Part shown: positions 23,886 to 35,960 of the stretch, piece after piece
Layout: every line of letters starts with the position of its first letter
Position numbering within the stretch: the stretch's first letter is position 1
Assembly: GCA_022818135.1 (NCBI GenBank)
Contig: JAFMSR010000015.1
Coordinates: 1,923,059 to 1,987,058, forward strand
From: Saxidomus purpurata
Taxonomy: Eukaryota > Mollusca > Bivalvia > Venerida > Veneridae
Direction: 5' to 3'
DNA length: 64,000 nucleotides
Notes under the pieces: model-generated
Databases searched by the model: none
What the model saw: the letters and a program-made list of their open reading frames with translations, nothing else
Told to the model about the DNA's origin: nothing
Position numbers and translations under genes: made by a program

Positions 23886-24135
23886 CTGTTAGATATCACC
23901 GGAATACCTGCAAAAATCAGGAATGTACGTAAGTTTTAATTCAGAAACACCTGTATGCAGTGTCTCTTTAAAACTATATTTCTCGAAAATTTGTCGTGAA
24001 AGATAAAATATACACTTTTCTCGGTTAATGTCGTAATTAAATCGCACGTTGTACTTTCACTTTCTAACTTGGTGACGTCATTCTATAACCTTTTCTCGCT
24101 TGATCATTAAAATATGTCGATCTATACAAGTTTTT

Positions 24136-25126
24136 ATACCCCCTGAACACAAAGTGTAAGGGGGGGTATACTGGATTCAGCTTGTCTGTCCGTCCGTCTG
24201 TCCGTCCATCCGTCTGTCTGTAGACGGAATCTTGTGGACACTAGATCTCCAATACCCCTGGTCAGAATTTAATGATGCTTCACACAAGTGATAAGTACAA
24301 TGCTTAGTTGTGCATGTTTCGGGTCTCTAGGTCAAAGGTCAAGGTCACAGGGGCTCGGGATAGTAAAATCTTGTGGACGCTAAATCTCCAAAACCCCTGG
24401 TCAGAATTTGATGATACTTCACACAAGTGATAAGTACAATGCCTAGTTGTGCATGGTCCATGTTTCGGGTCTCTAGGTCAAAGGTCAAGGTCACAGGGGC
24501 TCGAGATGGAAAAATCTTGTGGACTCTAAATCTCCAAAATCCCTGGTCAGAATTTAATGATAATTCACAGATGTGATAAGTACAATGCCTAGTTGTGCAT
24601 GGTCCATGTTTCGGGTCTCTAGGTCAAAGGTCAAGGTCACAGGGGCTCGGGATAGTAAAATCTTGTGGATGCTAAATCTCCAAAACCCCTGGTCAGAATT
24701 TGATGATACTTCACACAAGTGATAAGTACAATGCCTAGTTGTGCATGGTCCATGTTTCGGGTCTCTAGGTCAAAGGTCAAGGTCACAGGGACTCGAGATG
24801 GTAAAATCTTGTTGATGCTAAATCTTCAAAACCCCTGGTCAGAATTTAATGATACTTCATAGAAGTGATAAGCATCATGCCTAGTTGTGCATGGTCCATG
24901 TTTCGGGTCACTAGATCAAGGGTCACAGGGGCTTGAGATAGTAAAGTCTTGTGTGCTTTTAATCTCTAAACCCGCTGGTCAAAATTTAATTATACTTCAC
25001 AGAAGCCTTAAGATGTGCAGGTCCAATAATCAAAGCATAATCAAAGCATCAAATATTACATGAATTTTAAATACTGTGTCAGTGGGATGTTCGTGGGGTA
25101 TTCATCACCTTCAGTGATAGTTCTAG
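24136..25126 (+). mobile_element. HINE-like element, ATACCCCCTG family, full length
   Basis: Begins with a terminal hairpin (ATACCCCC ... GGGGGTAT, 24136-24160), then GTCCGTCCGTCTGTCC, then about five tandem units near 145 bp, each with TCTTGTGGACGCTAAATCTCC, CCCCTGGTCAGAATTT and GGTCAAAGGTCAAGGTCACAG. It ends with a small hairpin (ATCACCTTCAGTGAT) and AGTTCTAG before TT (25126). A related 3' part occurs at 55715-56049. Confidence 0.85.
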
Positions 25127-25143
25127 TTATTTTTGAAATGAAG

Positions 25144-26171
25144 AGGTCCACTACTAAACGAAAATTAAGTGACAGTTAATTCAATGGCAAGTACATTACC
25201 TTATGCAAGACACTAAATAATGAAGATTTGCGGGTTAAAATTTACAGAAAGTGTTTGGAACACGAAGAAAAGTATGTGTATTATGTTGAAATCTCAGTGA
25301 TTCGACAAAATGACTACCCAGGTCTTTTTAACTTTGTTCATAATGCATAGAAAAATAATTGTACATATACTGTGGTTTATTTCGAATTTCTACAAACCAA
25401 CTTTCATTTTTTATTAAAAATAACTTATTTCTGTGTTTTTATGCCCCCGAAGGGAGGCATATTAAAATCGCACCGTCCGTCTGTGCGTCCCCACTTACAA
25501 TTCGTGTCCGGACTGTAACTCTGTCATGCATTGAAGGATTTTAAAATAACTTGGCACACATGTCTAGCACATCAAGACGATGTGTCGCGTGCAAGACCCA
25601 CATCCCTACCTCAAAGGTCAAGGTCACACTTGGGAGTATGAAGGTTATGGAATCCTCTATATATGCACACATTCGTGTCCGGACTGTAACTTTGTCATGC
25701 ATTGAAGGATTTTGAAATAACTTGGCACAAATGTCTAGCACATCAACATGACGTGTCGCGTGCAATACCCACGTCCCTAGCTCAAAGGTCAAGGTCACAC
25801 TTAGAGTTTATAGGTAATGGAATCCTGTATATATGCATACATTTGTGTCCGGACTATAACTTTATCATGCTTTGAAGGATTTTGAAATAACTTGGCACAA
25901 ATGTCTAGCACATCAAGCGGATGTGTCGCGTGCAAGACCCAAGTCCCTACCTCAAAGGTCAAGGTCACACTTAGTGTTTAAAGTAATGGAAAACTGTATG
26001 CATGGTTACTCTGTCATGCATGTAAGGATTTTAAAATTACATAGCACATTTATTGAGCACATGGAGAGGACACAGACTGTGAGGTACCTCTTTCGGGGGC
26101 ATTCGTCACTTGTGAGGGATAGCTCTTGTTTAAAGTATATTTGAATTTTCGCTTTCGTTAGTATTGGACCT
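25144..26171. mobile_element. TTAA-type MITE copy 2, split by a HINE-like element
   Basis: Outer ends AGGTCCACTACTAAAC and GTTAGTATTGGACCT are inverted. Removing the nested 25441-26128 element leaves about 340 bp that is the reverse complement of the 338-bp MITE at 40149-40486. TTAA survives only on the right; the left flank abuts the previous HINE-like element. Confidence 0.85.
25441..26128 (+). mobile_element. HINE-like element, ATGCCCCCGAAGG family, 688 bp
   Basis: Begins ATGCCCCCGAAGGGAGGCAT (terminal hairpin), then CCGTCCGTCTGTGCGTCC, three tandem units each with TCGTGTCCGGACTGTAACT, TTGGCACAAATGTCTAGCAC and AAAGGTCAAGGTCACACTT, then CTTTCGGGGGCATTCGTCAC and GGGATAGCTCTTG before TTT. 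The host is a MITE whose uninterrupted copy is at 40149-40486. Comparing the two places the insertion within a CTTTTTAAAG target, the same T-run type as the 9296-9671 copy. Confidence 0.9.
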
Positions 26172-26566
26172 TTAAGGGCTGCTTCTTCCATTCATATGAA
26201 ATTAAAAGTGAGTACAAACCAGCATAATGTTCGTGTCAGGTGAAATCGTACATGACAGTTTTAAATACATGTATTGAATGTACTGATCTTCAAACACAAA
26301 ACTGGTTGTTTTCCTCATAAGTTGAAAAGAATGAGAACAGCAAACTATTTAATATTTATCAAATTTTAACATGCTGCACTGCGGCGTATCTTGAAAGCAC
26401 GTGGCTTTCTCGTTTTTGGCAGGAATTTTGTCCGGAAACTCGAAAGATGCCGACAATCAAATGTTCCGACACAACAATGTCATTATTACGTTATTGCAAG
26501 CCGAGTGAACATTGCTGCATAACTTTTCATTTACCTCGCTGCAGAATTTAAAATAAATTGCTTTTT

Positions 26567-27150
26567 AGCTCACCTGAGCTGGCTCAGGGTGAGCTATTAG
26601 GATCGATGAATGTCCGTCGTCCGTCCACATTTAGTTCGTTAACACTCTAGTGGTCACATTTTTTCCTCAATTGTCACCAAACTTGGTCAGGATGTTTGTC
26701 CCAGTAATTACTCGGACGAGTTCGAATATGGGTCATCTCGGATGAAAAACTAGGTCACATGACCCAAAAATAGAAAAATCTTGTTAAGGCTCTAGAGGCT
26801 ACTGTTTCAGCCCAGATATCCTGGCAATTTGTCAGAAAGGTTGTTTGGTTGATTTCTAGCTTAAGTTTTAATATGGGTCACCTGGGGTCAAAAACTAGGT
26901 CACACAGCCCAAATATGGAAAAACCTTGTTAACACTCTAGAGGTAACATTTTCAGCCCAAATATCCTGGAAATTTGTCAGAAAGGTTGTTTCGATGATTT
27001 CTAGCTCAAGTTCGAATATGGGTCATCTGGGGTCAAAAACTAGGTCACAGAGCCCAAATATGGAAAAACCTTGTTAACACTCTAAATGTTACATTTTCAG
27101 CCCAGATATCCTTGAAATTTGTTAGAAAGGTTGTTTTGATGATTTCTAGT
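26567..27150 (+). mobile_element. HINE-like repeat, AGCTCACCTGAGC family, 3' truncated
   Basis: Begins AGCTCACCTGAGCTGGCTCA, a terminal hairpin closing with GGGTGAGCT, then GTCCGTCGTCCGTCC, then about three units with GGGTCATCTGGGGTCAAAAA, CTAGGTCACA and TTGTCAGAAAGGTTGTTT. It fades near 27150 without a recognisable 3' end. Confidence 0.8.
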
Positions 27151-27879
27151 TTTAATAATATGTTGTTTATTGAACACCTCATTTGCTAATTTTATTGCAG
27201 TATTTTAACACCATAAGATTGATAAATGACATTTGTCTTGTAATCACTCTCTATGGTAAGGCCAGAGTTTTTATATCTCTTGGTTTATGCGACTGCCTGT
27301 CCTATTTTTTGAAAAGGTAGAATAACAATGACATTATGAACTGACATTTTATTTTTATTATTTCCGCTGTTCCGACTCCACAGACTAGTTAATGAAGTGT
27401 CAGAATAGTAGGGATATATAATTGAATGTAATTATTTTAAAGTGTTTATTTTGTTCGAAAATGACAATTATTGACAGATGCAGTAGACTGATGTTCAATA
27501 TGTGCTCTGTTCAATACAGTAGGAAAAAGTCCTTCATACTCAATATTTTAGAAAACTTCCCATAAACCAAGCAATATAAAAACTGGCCTAAAATTGGCAC
27601 TTATATAAAGTTTTAAATAGCGATGATGCAATACATGTTCTTGACCCCTAGTTGAACTTCCATTACAAAAAATGTAGTCGTAATTTTTACATTCACATCA
27701 CAAGAAAGTTCATATATAAAATTAAATCAATATTTGATATATACAAAACATATAAGAAGATATCAGATTTATCAATGACAAATATGCCTATGCATGTTTT
27801 TCTTTCATAAAAGGATAAGCTCTTGTCCTATGTACTCTTCCATCTATCACTTTGGAAAGTACCATAAATTGTTAAAAAA
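27151..27879. other. Intronic sequence, no gene seen
   Basis: AT-rich, unassigned. No inverted ends or coding content that I can support. Confidence 0.35.
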
Positions 27880-28275
27880 TTGAATAGCTAACAGTGCAGA
27901 TCATGATCAGACAGCAAAATAATGAATAGCTTACAGTGCAGATCATGATCAGACAGCAAAATAGTGAATAGCTTACAGTGCAGATCATGATCAGACAGCA
28001 AAATAATGAATAGCTTACAGTGCAGATCATGATCAGACAGAAAAATAATGAATAGCTTACAGTGCAGATCATGATCAGACAGCAAAATAATGAATAGCTT
28101 ACAATGCAGATCATGATCAGACAGCAAAATAATGAAAGTGCAGATCATGATCAGACAGCAAAATAATGAAAGTGCAGATCATGATCAGACAGCTAAATAA
28201 TGCATAGCAAACAGTGCAGATCATGATCAGACAGCAAAAAAATGAATAGCCAACAGTGCAGATCATGATCAGACA
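27880..28275. repeat. 42-bp satellite, about ten copies
   Basis: Unit GTGCAGATCATGATCAGACA followed by GCAAAATAATGAATAGCTTACA. Ten GATCATGATCAGAC cores were counted. Two units near 28110-28180 lack the ATAGCTTACA part and are shorter. Each core holds the 10-bp palindrome GATCATGATC. Minus-strand ORFs of 80-86 codons here are repeat artefacts. The last unit ends within about 20 bp of the next HINE-like element. Confidence 0.95.
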
Positions 28276-28287
28276 TACCCCCATCAG

Positions 28288-29537
28288 ATATACCCCCGAA
28301 ACGAAGTGGTTGGTTGGTCGGTCGGTCGGGCAGGCGGTCGGTCGGTCACGCGGTCTGTTGCATTTCCCTTGTCCGGAGCATAACTTGAAAACTACTAGTT
28401 GGAATTCAATACAACTTCATACAATGGTCAAGCACATTGAGAGGAAGTGCAGTGCACAAGAACCATAACTCCATCTTGACTCATTATAGAGTTATTGCCC
28501 TTTGTTACTTTTCCTTGTCCGGAGCATTACTTGAAAACTACTGGTTGGAATTCAATACAACTTCATACAATGGTCAAGTACATTGAGAGAAAGTGCAGTG
28601 CACAGGAACCATAACTCTTTCTGGACTCATTACAGAGTTATTGCCCTTTGTTACTATTCCTTGTCCGGAGCATTACTTGAAAACTACTGGTTGGAATTCA
28701 ATACAACTTCATACAATGGTCTAGCACTATGAGACGAAGTGCAGTGTTCAGGAACCATAACTCTATCTTGAGTATTTACAGAGTTATTGCCCTTTGTTAC
28801 TTTTCCTTGTCCAGAGCATAACTTAAAAACTACTGGTTGGAATTCAATACAACCTCATACAATGGTCAAGTACATTGAGAGGAAGTGCAGTGCACAGGAA
28901 CCATAACTCTTTCTGGACTCATTACAGAGTTATTGCCCTTTGTGACTTTTCCTTGTCCAGAGCATGACTAGAAAACTACCGGTTAACCGTTAAAATTCAA
29001 TACAACTTCTTACAGTTTGCCCTACTGTCCAATCCAATCAAATGCCCCTATTTCATTCAAAAAAGCTAATTGTATTCTCCATATTGACTCAATATCTCCA
29101 ATATGAAAATAATTATTTCACTTATTTTTCCAATAAGTGAGACTGTGACATCACAGAGCTAAGCTCCGCCCTTAATCTCTATATATTTCAATACAAATAT
29201 TGTCCGTGGATGGGAAAACTGTAAGCCGGTTATAGGTCCATATTACAGGAATAAACGAACTTATTGCATCGGTTCGCTAACGCTCCCTCGCAATAAATCT
29301 GTTTATTCCTGTAATATAGACCTATAAGCTATACATACAATGGTCTAGCACAATGAGAGGAAGTGCAGTGTACAAGAACCATAACTCTATCTTGAGTATT
29401 TACATAGTTATTGCGAAGAACAATATCTCTATTTTAAAAATTAGTTGTTTTTTTGCAAGGTATTCTGTTACTACGAACTTCCTCAGTTTATAAAGCAGTC
29501 TTTCAGGGGTATTAATCACATTTAGTGATAGCTCTAG
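28288..29537 (+). mobile_element. HINE-like element, ATACCCCCGAAACG family
   Basis: Starts TATACCCCCGAAACGAAGTG, then a GGTCGGTCGGTC run, then four to five tandem units near 145 bp with TTCCTTGTCCGGAGCAT, ACTGGTTGGAATTCAATACA, and CCATAACTC / GTTATTGCCCTTTGT. It ends with a small hairpin (ATCACATTTAGTGAT) plus AGCTCTAG before TT. A separate insertion splits one unit at about 29015-29334. Confidence 0.83.
29015..29334. mobile_element. Foldback insertion inside the HINE-like element
   Basis: The unit reading CAACTTCATACAATGGTCTA elsewhere is split here between CAACTTCTTACA and TACATACAATGGTCTA by about 320 bp. Its right part is a hairpin: 27-nt arms at 29230-29256 and 29301-29327 with one mismatch (TATTACAGGAATAAAC against GTTTATTCCTGTAATA). 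An inner stem TTATTGC/GCAATAA encloses GGTTCGCTAACGCTCC. Confidence 0.8.
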
Positions 29538-30590
29538 TTAAAATTAAAATAAGTCGTAACAGCAAATTAACAGCGTGTTTTAGTCATTAACTTGACTTAC
29601 ATTTAGACATAATATACATTTACCTCAAACAGGTTTTTGAAAACTGAATTACGAGACAGCTTTTTTAAAGAGTCAAGTTAATCAAAAGTGTTGACAGATA
29701 ATCAACCTGGCAGACTGATATGATGATGCCCCAAGCTTTGTTAAACAAGCTGATTAGCAATAAACAAGACTGTTGATTGGAATAACCAAACGATAAACAG
29801 ATTAATTGATGGTAAATGTGTTTGCCTTAGGTAAATGAAAAAATTTAATATCAAGATTTTTAAAATCGTTAAGCGATGCTGGCTAGCAATAAACAAGTAT
29901 TTTTTTAATGATTTTTATGTTCACTTGATATGATACTAAAACGAAATTGCTACTAGTAAGAGCTTGAACTAGTTTCATCTGTAGTTTTATAACGGATGCA
30001 TGTACAAAAAAATGTATGAAAGGTATATCTGAATTATGATATAATAATTATTTAAAGGTGGTAAAATATATACTAGTAGCACAATAGAATAATACCAATA
30101 TCTTTTATTACAATCTTTATAGCACTGAGACAAGATATTGAAAAAAGAATTAGGCCATTGCGTAGTCAATATTCGAAAATTCAACAGAAGCTATCTGTCA
30201 TATTCGATTGGTAGTATAACATTTGGAAAATATCAAAGCTTCGGCATGTATACTCGCATGGGAAACTTAATGAGTAATTGAGATTCTTGATAATAATTTC
30301 GTCTGTTGGACCTTTTTAATTAATGTGGCACTTGTCAAGTGAACTTTAGAGATTTTCAACATGTTCGCTTATGTAGACCTATGTGTTCCGTTTCATAGAC
30401 GCTTATTCTTCTGCCGTACCACAATAATACACTGTATTGTTTGAAAACGTGCTATTTCATCGTCATAGGAAAATATATTCGAAAACGGGCAATGTTGCAG
30501 CATTGGGTACAAAATGAAAATACTAATATAAATTTCTCAGTTAATTAAATAAATTGGCTTTCAATGGGGAGCCACATGCGAGAGCGAAGT
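29538..30590. other. Intronic sequence, no gene seen
   Basis: AT-rich with no supported coding or repeat feature. It contains the left flank (TTA) of the long inverted-end element. Confidence 0.35.
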
Positions 30591-31290
30591 ATTACAGTAG
30601 TCGGAACGTAACAGTTGTCAAAATTTGCGTATATCATGCATATAACGTGCGTGTAACGTGCGTATAACGTGCGTGCACTCATCGTGTATTTTGTCAATCG
30701 TATATCGTGTATCATATCGTATCATTCATCGTGCAACGTGCACCTTATACTATACACAATACACGATATACGATTCCCGATAATCCATACGGTATACGTG
30801 CGATTCGATGGTGTATTCCGTAGTTAATCGTTTTATTTAGCGTGTACATCTCCCCACAAAAAGTGCTGATTTCAGTTTATGTTATTTAGTATAGTTGTGG
30901 GCGAGAAAGACTTCCGGGACAGGTCAAAGATATTTTCACCTCATATCCGAAATTTAGGTCTATTTTTGCAATGGAAAGGACATCTTTTTTATATCTAAAC
31001 TGCTGCTGTCAATGCATTCCTTAAAGTGCAGCAGACAAGGTACGCCTGCACCGAAGCAACATATCGTGGGTACGATGTTAACAAGTTTGCAAATAATACG
31101 CCGAATCAACTACACTTTTACGAAATTATTTAAAGTCCAATAAAAAGTTGTTTCGGGTAATCCTGGTAATCCTTTTTAGATTCCCGATATTGAATTAAAA
31201 CTATGAATTATACTGCCTGATTGGAATAATATATCTGTTATCTGACATAAAGAGAAAGGCAATTAGGTAGTGTCTTTGACTGATCAATTA

Positions 31291-31338
31291 GTTTGAGCAA
31301 GGTCTTTCAAATTACTAGTTGAAAGACCTTGGTTTGAG
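31291..31338. repeat. 34-bp perfect hairpin between 7-bp direct repeats
   Basis: CAAGGTCTTTCAA (31298-31310) and TTGAAAGACCTTG (31319-31331) pair perfectly around an 8-base loop. GTTTGAG stands directly on both sides (31291-31297 and 31332-31338). It looks like a miniature insertion with a target duplication, or the healed scar of one. Confidence 0.85.
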
Positions 31339-32490
31339 TCTCATCAAAAGCCTCGATGTCATTCAAAACAGGATCCATATTGTCCAAAATAAAGGCCTCT
31401 GGCTGGACCTAAGTGCATTGTCCTCTACTCCTGCCTACCTGTTTGAACTTGAGGCTGGGGCTCTACCCCTTAGACTGAGGCGCCAGGAATAGATTCTCAA
31501 ATACTAAGCGAAGTCAAGGTTTTGGTCAGTCAAATCATAATGCACGGCTATTTTGTAAGATCCTCCTACAAGTGCCCATTGAAAACAAAATGAACAAATC
31601 TGACATACCGCATCTCGCAAAGTTAGAATCTCAAATGAATATCAGATATTTTTTACTCTGGACATCTACATATATACGCAGATGGGTCTAAAAATCCAGG
31701 CTCTGGTATAGTAGCGTCAGCTGTTGTAATTCATCTAAACAGGTCTGTTGCAATCATTATGCAAATTGGCAAATTATTGTTCCATTTATCAGAAATACTC
31801 TATAACCGGTTCCTACATTTATACAACAGATATGATAACAATAGACACTGCATTGAGCTGTCTTTTACATCATCAACCTAAAAAACTTGCTATATTGTAT
31901 ATATTTTCAGATTCACTGTCATCTCTGGTCTCAGTGAAATAAAAACAACAGTCATGCTAGACCAGAGTTATTGAAAACATTATTATTAATCATAAATTTA
32001 ATCAATGCCTAAAAACAGGCTAACCAGTTACCATGTCATAGTGCCCAGCTCATGTAGGTTTATAATAATATCTGGTAATGAGAGCAGATGATGTAGACAA
32101 AAGGGGCCTGGTTTAGGGGCCATCATCCAGGACATTCCATACTCACCCACAGAAATATATGCCAGGATTCAAACCACTATCCTGGATGGATGGTGTAGAG
32201 AATTGAAACTTAAAAGAACACATTTTGCCACAAAACAGTGCGACCTGGCCGTCCTATGGGATACTCGACAAATTACAAAATGGACAAATCAATCACACGT
32301 CTTAGGCTGGGCGCAAACTTACTACCAACCAGCTCGGGTTGGTACATACTTTGGGTTGACCAGGTTTGCATCCAGTGCATTGTAGAATTTAACACCTCTC
32401 ACTGGCTATTTGACTGCATAGCTTTCACCACACAGAGACTAACATTTAAGCCAGAAGTGGATAAGCTTGGACTTGCATGGTTTCACTATT
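31339..32490 (+). pseudogene. LINE ORF2 C-terminal remnant with RNase H (I/Nimb-like)
   Basis: After SLDVIQNR and FELEAGALPLRLRRQE comes a decayed RNase H domain: YADGSKNPGSGIVASAVV (31675 onward) gives the first Asp, SIYTTDMITIDTALS has Asp where the catalytic Glu is expected, and LYIFSDSLSSLVSVK gives the next Asp. CPAHVGL and RADDVDKRG near 32046-32105 match the C-terminal part of I-type LINE RNase H. Frames change several times and stops are frequent. The RT domain is absent. It lies inside the long inverted-end element. Confidence 0.8.
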
Positions 32491-34407
32491 AATGATTATT
32501 CTCAGTCCAAGAAAAGCCTTAAGTAAATGTGTATAGAGGTTGTTGGAAAATAACATAGTAGACTGTCAAATGACTGATAAAATACAGTAAACTAATTTAC
32601 TCCAGTTGCTATCAAACCACTTTCTGTAGGTCACTAGTCAAAATCCTAAACAATTCTTGTATAAATGCAATTTTTTATATTTAACAAGTACTTAGTATTT
32701 TAATTGTAGTAGTAATTAAGCTTTTTCACTGGTTAGTGGGTGTTGATTTATATTGGCAACCCAAGAACCTAAAATTCAATCTTGTTATTATTTAGCAAAT
32801 CATAGTCTGCACATAACAGAAATTAGCAGGGCGTGACAGGTGACATGTCAGTAGGGGTTGCCCAACTTCTGTACCTGTTACATGCCTGTTTCAGTTATAA
32901 AATACTGTAACTGTAATTTATATCTTATATATAATTTAATACTGTATGATAGTTTGCACTGTCTGTAGTGGCACCATATAATAATTATAATTAAACAAAT
33001 ATCACTGGCTATTATCTGTAATCTGTGGGAGACAGAGGGGGTAGGGGGTGGTTTCAGGGTAAATGTAAGCCGGTTTCTGCTTACAAACCTACTCCTACTA
33101 CCTCCAGTTGAATGAAACATCAACCATATCATGATCATTAAGTATATCCTTGCCGGGTTGGACTGGTCACTGGCCATATAGATGCTAAATCAGATCACCT
33201 GCATATTTCTTACCAGTTTAACTATAACAGACTCTTACTTCAGAAGGGGGCACATAGAAAAAAATGATTTTATTCAAGTTGTATACCTTGAAATAAGTTT
33301 TATTAGATTTGTAATATATATCCATCTTGTGAGAACACTCACACTTGATTAATAATTGTATTTTAGTATTACAAGTGGTTCTTTTACTGAAGATCCAACC
33401 TGAAATCCCATGTTTAAGTAAAATGTTTAACTTTCATAAATAACATTTGAATGGTAAGCTTTGCAAAGAGCATACACTAGTATAATATCACTAGAAAAGT
33501 ACCATTATAATCATTTTGTATAAAATTAATAAAAAAAATTAAAAAATAAGATTTCAAAGGCTAAGATGGCAAAATTGTGCTTGTGTAGACTTCCCGTAAA
33601 GCAAGTGAAACCGGCTAACACCTATTTTTCAGTAGTTTTATTTTGAACACCTCTATATTGTGTGTAGTTTGTAATCTTAATAGCTTAATAAAGAAAATAA
33701 TATGAACATCAGATCTATTACTAAGTCACAATATACTCTGGTCTCAGTAGACCAGTTGTATAGTTATTTAGTCATATAGTACTTCTGACAGATCTCCTCT
33801 GGTTAGTTTCATAAATTGAATCCATTTTAGAAGTCCTTCAAAGGGCCTTTTTACCTGTAAGTGTGGCAGAGGCGGTGCTTGAACTCTGTCCGGTTTATTA
33901 AATTTGTTCCTCATCTCTGATAGTTTCCTTAAATGCCTAGCTTACAATAATTTGAAAACATATAGATCTTTTTAGATCTTTCTACATATCTAAATTCCAA
34001 AATAACTAAAAAAAAGATAAGTACCATCATTGCTGAGCTCTATTCTGCAGTCTCATAGTTATTGAGGTTTTTGAAACATGTGAGGTTACACCCCCTTTAT
34101 AAATATAGAGTGTTGCTTAGCTCTTTCATATTGTTGTCAGTCTTCCATCAATTTATTTGCTAATGCTACATGTGTATTCAAGAACAATTTTGACAAATGA
34201 TCTACTACATGTATAGTATATAAGTAAAAGGTAAAGTGTTTGTTTATTATAGTGTCACCCCTATATTTCTGACTTATGAGACACCTTCTTTTTGAGCACA
34301 TGTGTCTCCCAAATCCTATCCTTTTATTGCCAGGTACCAGGCAGGTAGGCATATGGTAACCATTATTTAACTAGCTGGCGGCTCACCAACCGGCCATATC
34401 AGAACGG
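32491..34407. other. Interior of the long element, no gene seen
   Basis: AT-rich. No exon with splice sites or recognised protein could be supported. Short ORFs only. Confidence 0.35.
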
Positions 34408-34482
34408 ACCCCTGGTGGGATTCGAACCTTCGACCTCCCGCTCCAAAGGCGGATGCCTAAACCACTAGACCATTAGGAGACG
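34408..34482 (-). repeat. tRNA-like sequence (SINE head or tRNA pseudogene)
   Basis: The minus strand holds an A-box-like TGGTCTAGTGGTTTAGG, a perfect 5-bp anticodon stem (TCCGC/GCGGG) around CTTTGGA (anticodon TTG if folded normally, Gln), and a B box GGTTCGAATCC. The T stem and acceptor stem do not pair well, so it is not an intact tRNA gene. A tRNA-derived SINE is the likelier explanation. Confidence 0.7.
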
Positions 34483-35960
34483 GTATATGTACATGTATTA
34501 CCAACTGATAATATCAGCAGAGTTATGTACATTATCAGGATATACAAACAAAATCATATGTGTACATCTAAATGCTATAGTCTCATAGCCTTTATACTGA
34601 TGAAACTACTTATGTAAAAAATGCCATCAGATAAATTAAATATGGAATGTACATCATTTTTCTGCGCAGTAATTAACCATCCATTGATGTTCATTGTATC
34701 TTCTTCATCATCAGTATGTCAAATAAAGATATAATTCCATATAAGATTATATGTTACATGTACATACATGTATGTGTACATACATGTATGTGTTAATACC
34801 ATATATGGCATCTTGAGACTGTATAATCTAGGCTGTGAGATGTGTCTTCTCCAGGGTTCTAATTGAATCTGCTATCCACCACTGGATGCAGAGTTGTGTC
34901 ATGCAATTGGACCATTCCATTATTCTACAGAGGGTCCAAAATAATTTTGCAAATGATTTTTAAGCTGTTTTTGGTTCATATCATAGAAAGTTTTACAAAT
35001 TTTATCCCAAAATGGTTGAGAAAAGTTATAATACATAACAGTCTGTTTAATTTTACTTTAAATTTATTACTACCCCCATAAAGTATTACCCCAACCACCT
35101 CGCAGGGGTTCTGAATCAAAAAGAATAGTAGCAGTGACATAAAGTGCATGGAACTGCGTGCCAAGAATTAAACTACATTGAAATAAAAATGAACTTTAAT
35201 AACCTTCTTCACTCTAGAAAATATCACTGTTGCCTGGAGGTTCATTTTTCATATGTGTTTTTATATACCCCACCTATGGAATAGGCCCACTAAAACAAAA
35301 TATAAAGTAACATGATATAAAACTTTATATAGAATTAATCACCATAGTCCACAGTATATAAATACCGCATTTCGCTTTAATCATCTTCCCTTCTCTTAGA
35401 AAAATCCTAGATTTCTAGAGGGACAATTTTCACTTTCGGGCTACCGGAAAAAAACCTAAATATTGTTCAAAACTTTTTTCTATTAAAACGTTGGTCAAAA
35501 TTAGGGGCCGTATAATCATCACAACTATAAATACTAAAAAATAACATTGAAAACCTCGTTCAAAATGCTTTATTTATTCGAAAACGCCATTTCAAGCCTT
35601 CAGTTTCTTCAATGTCAATTTACCCCACCCACTTGACATCCATCAACATATCCATTCAAGGTTCCAGTATAAGATTATTATATTTGAACATTTATATGCC
35701 ACGGTCCTAAAAAGTGTCTAATGTATAATTAATTTAACGAAAAGTGTTGATGGCAATTAACTTTAATTACGCCCATTTTCTCGCACATTGGGATCAATTT
35801 CCTGCCAAAGTCACTCTGACAGGTGTTCAAATTTGACACATACTGTGATATGAAAACTGTGGATCTTTGACACTTATCGATGTCATTTTTTATTGTTAAG
35901 GTACGAAGCTTCTAATTGATCTGATTCTTTCGGTCTGATTAAAAGCTCTAAATTTAGATA
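34483..35960. other. Interior of the long element, no gene seen
   Basis: Contains a TACATGTA-type palindromic microsatellite at about 34751-34793. No coding sequence that I can support. Confidence 0.35.

Noticed and set aside
27872..28148. Two minus-strand ORFs of 80-86 codons with repeated peptide units
   Set aside because: They arise only because the 42-bp satellite unit is a multiple of three; no start context, no domain, and units vary in length further on.
27880..28275. CRISPR array
   Set aside because: The units are contiguous with no unique spacers, and the genome context is eukaryotic.
34408..34482. Functional tRNA-Gln gene
   Set aside because: A and B boxes and the anticodon stem are present, but the acceptor and T stems do not pair, so a SINE or pseudogene is more likely.
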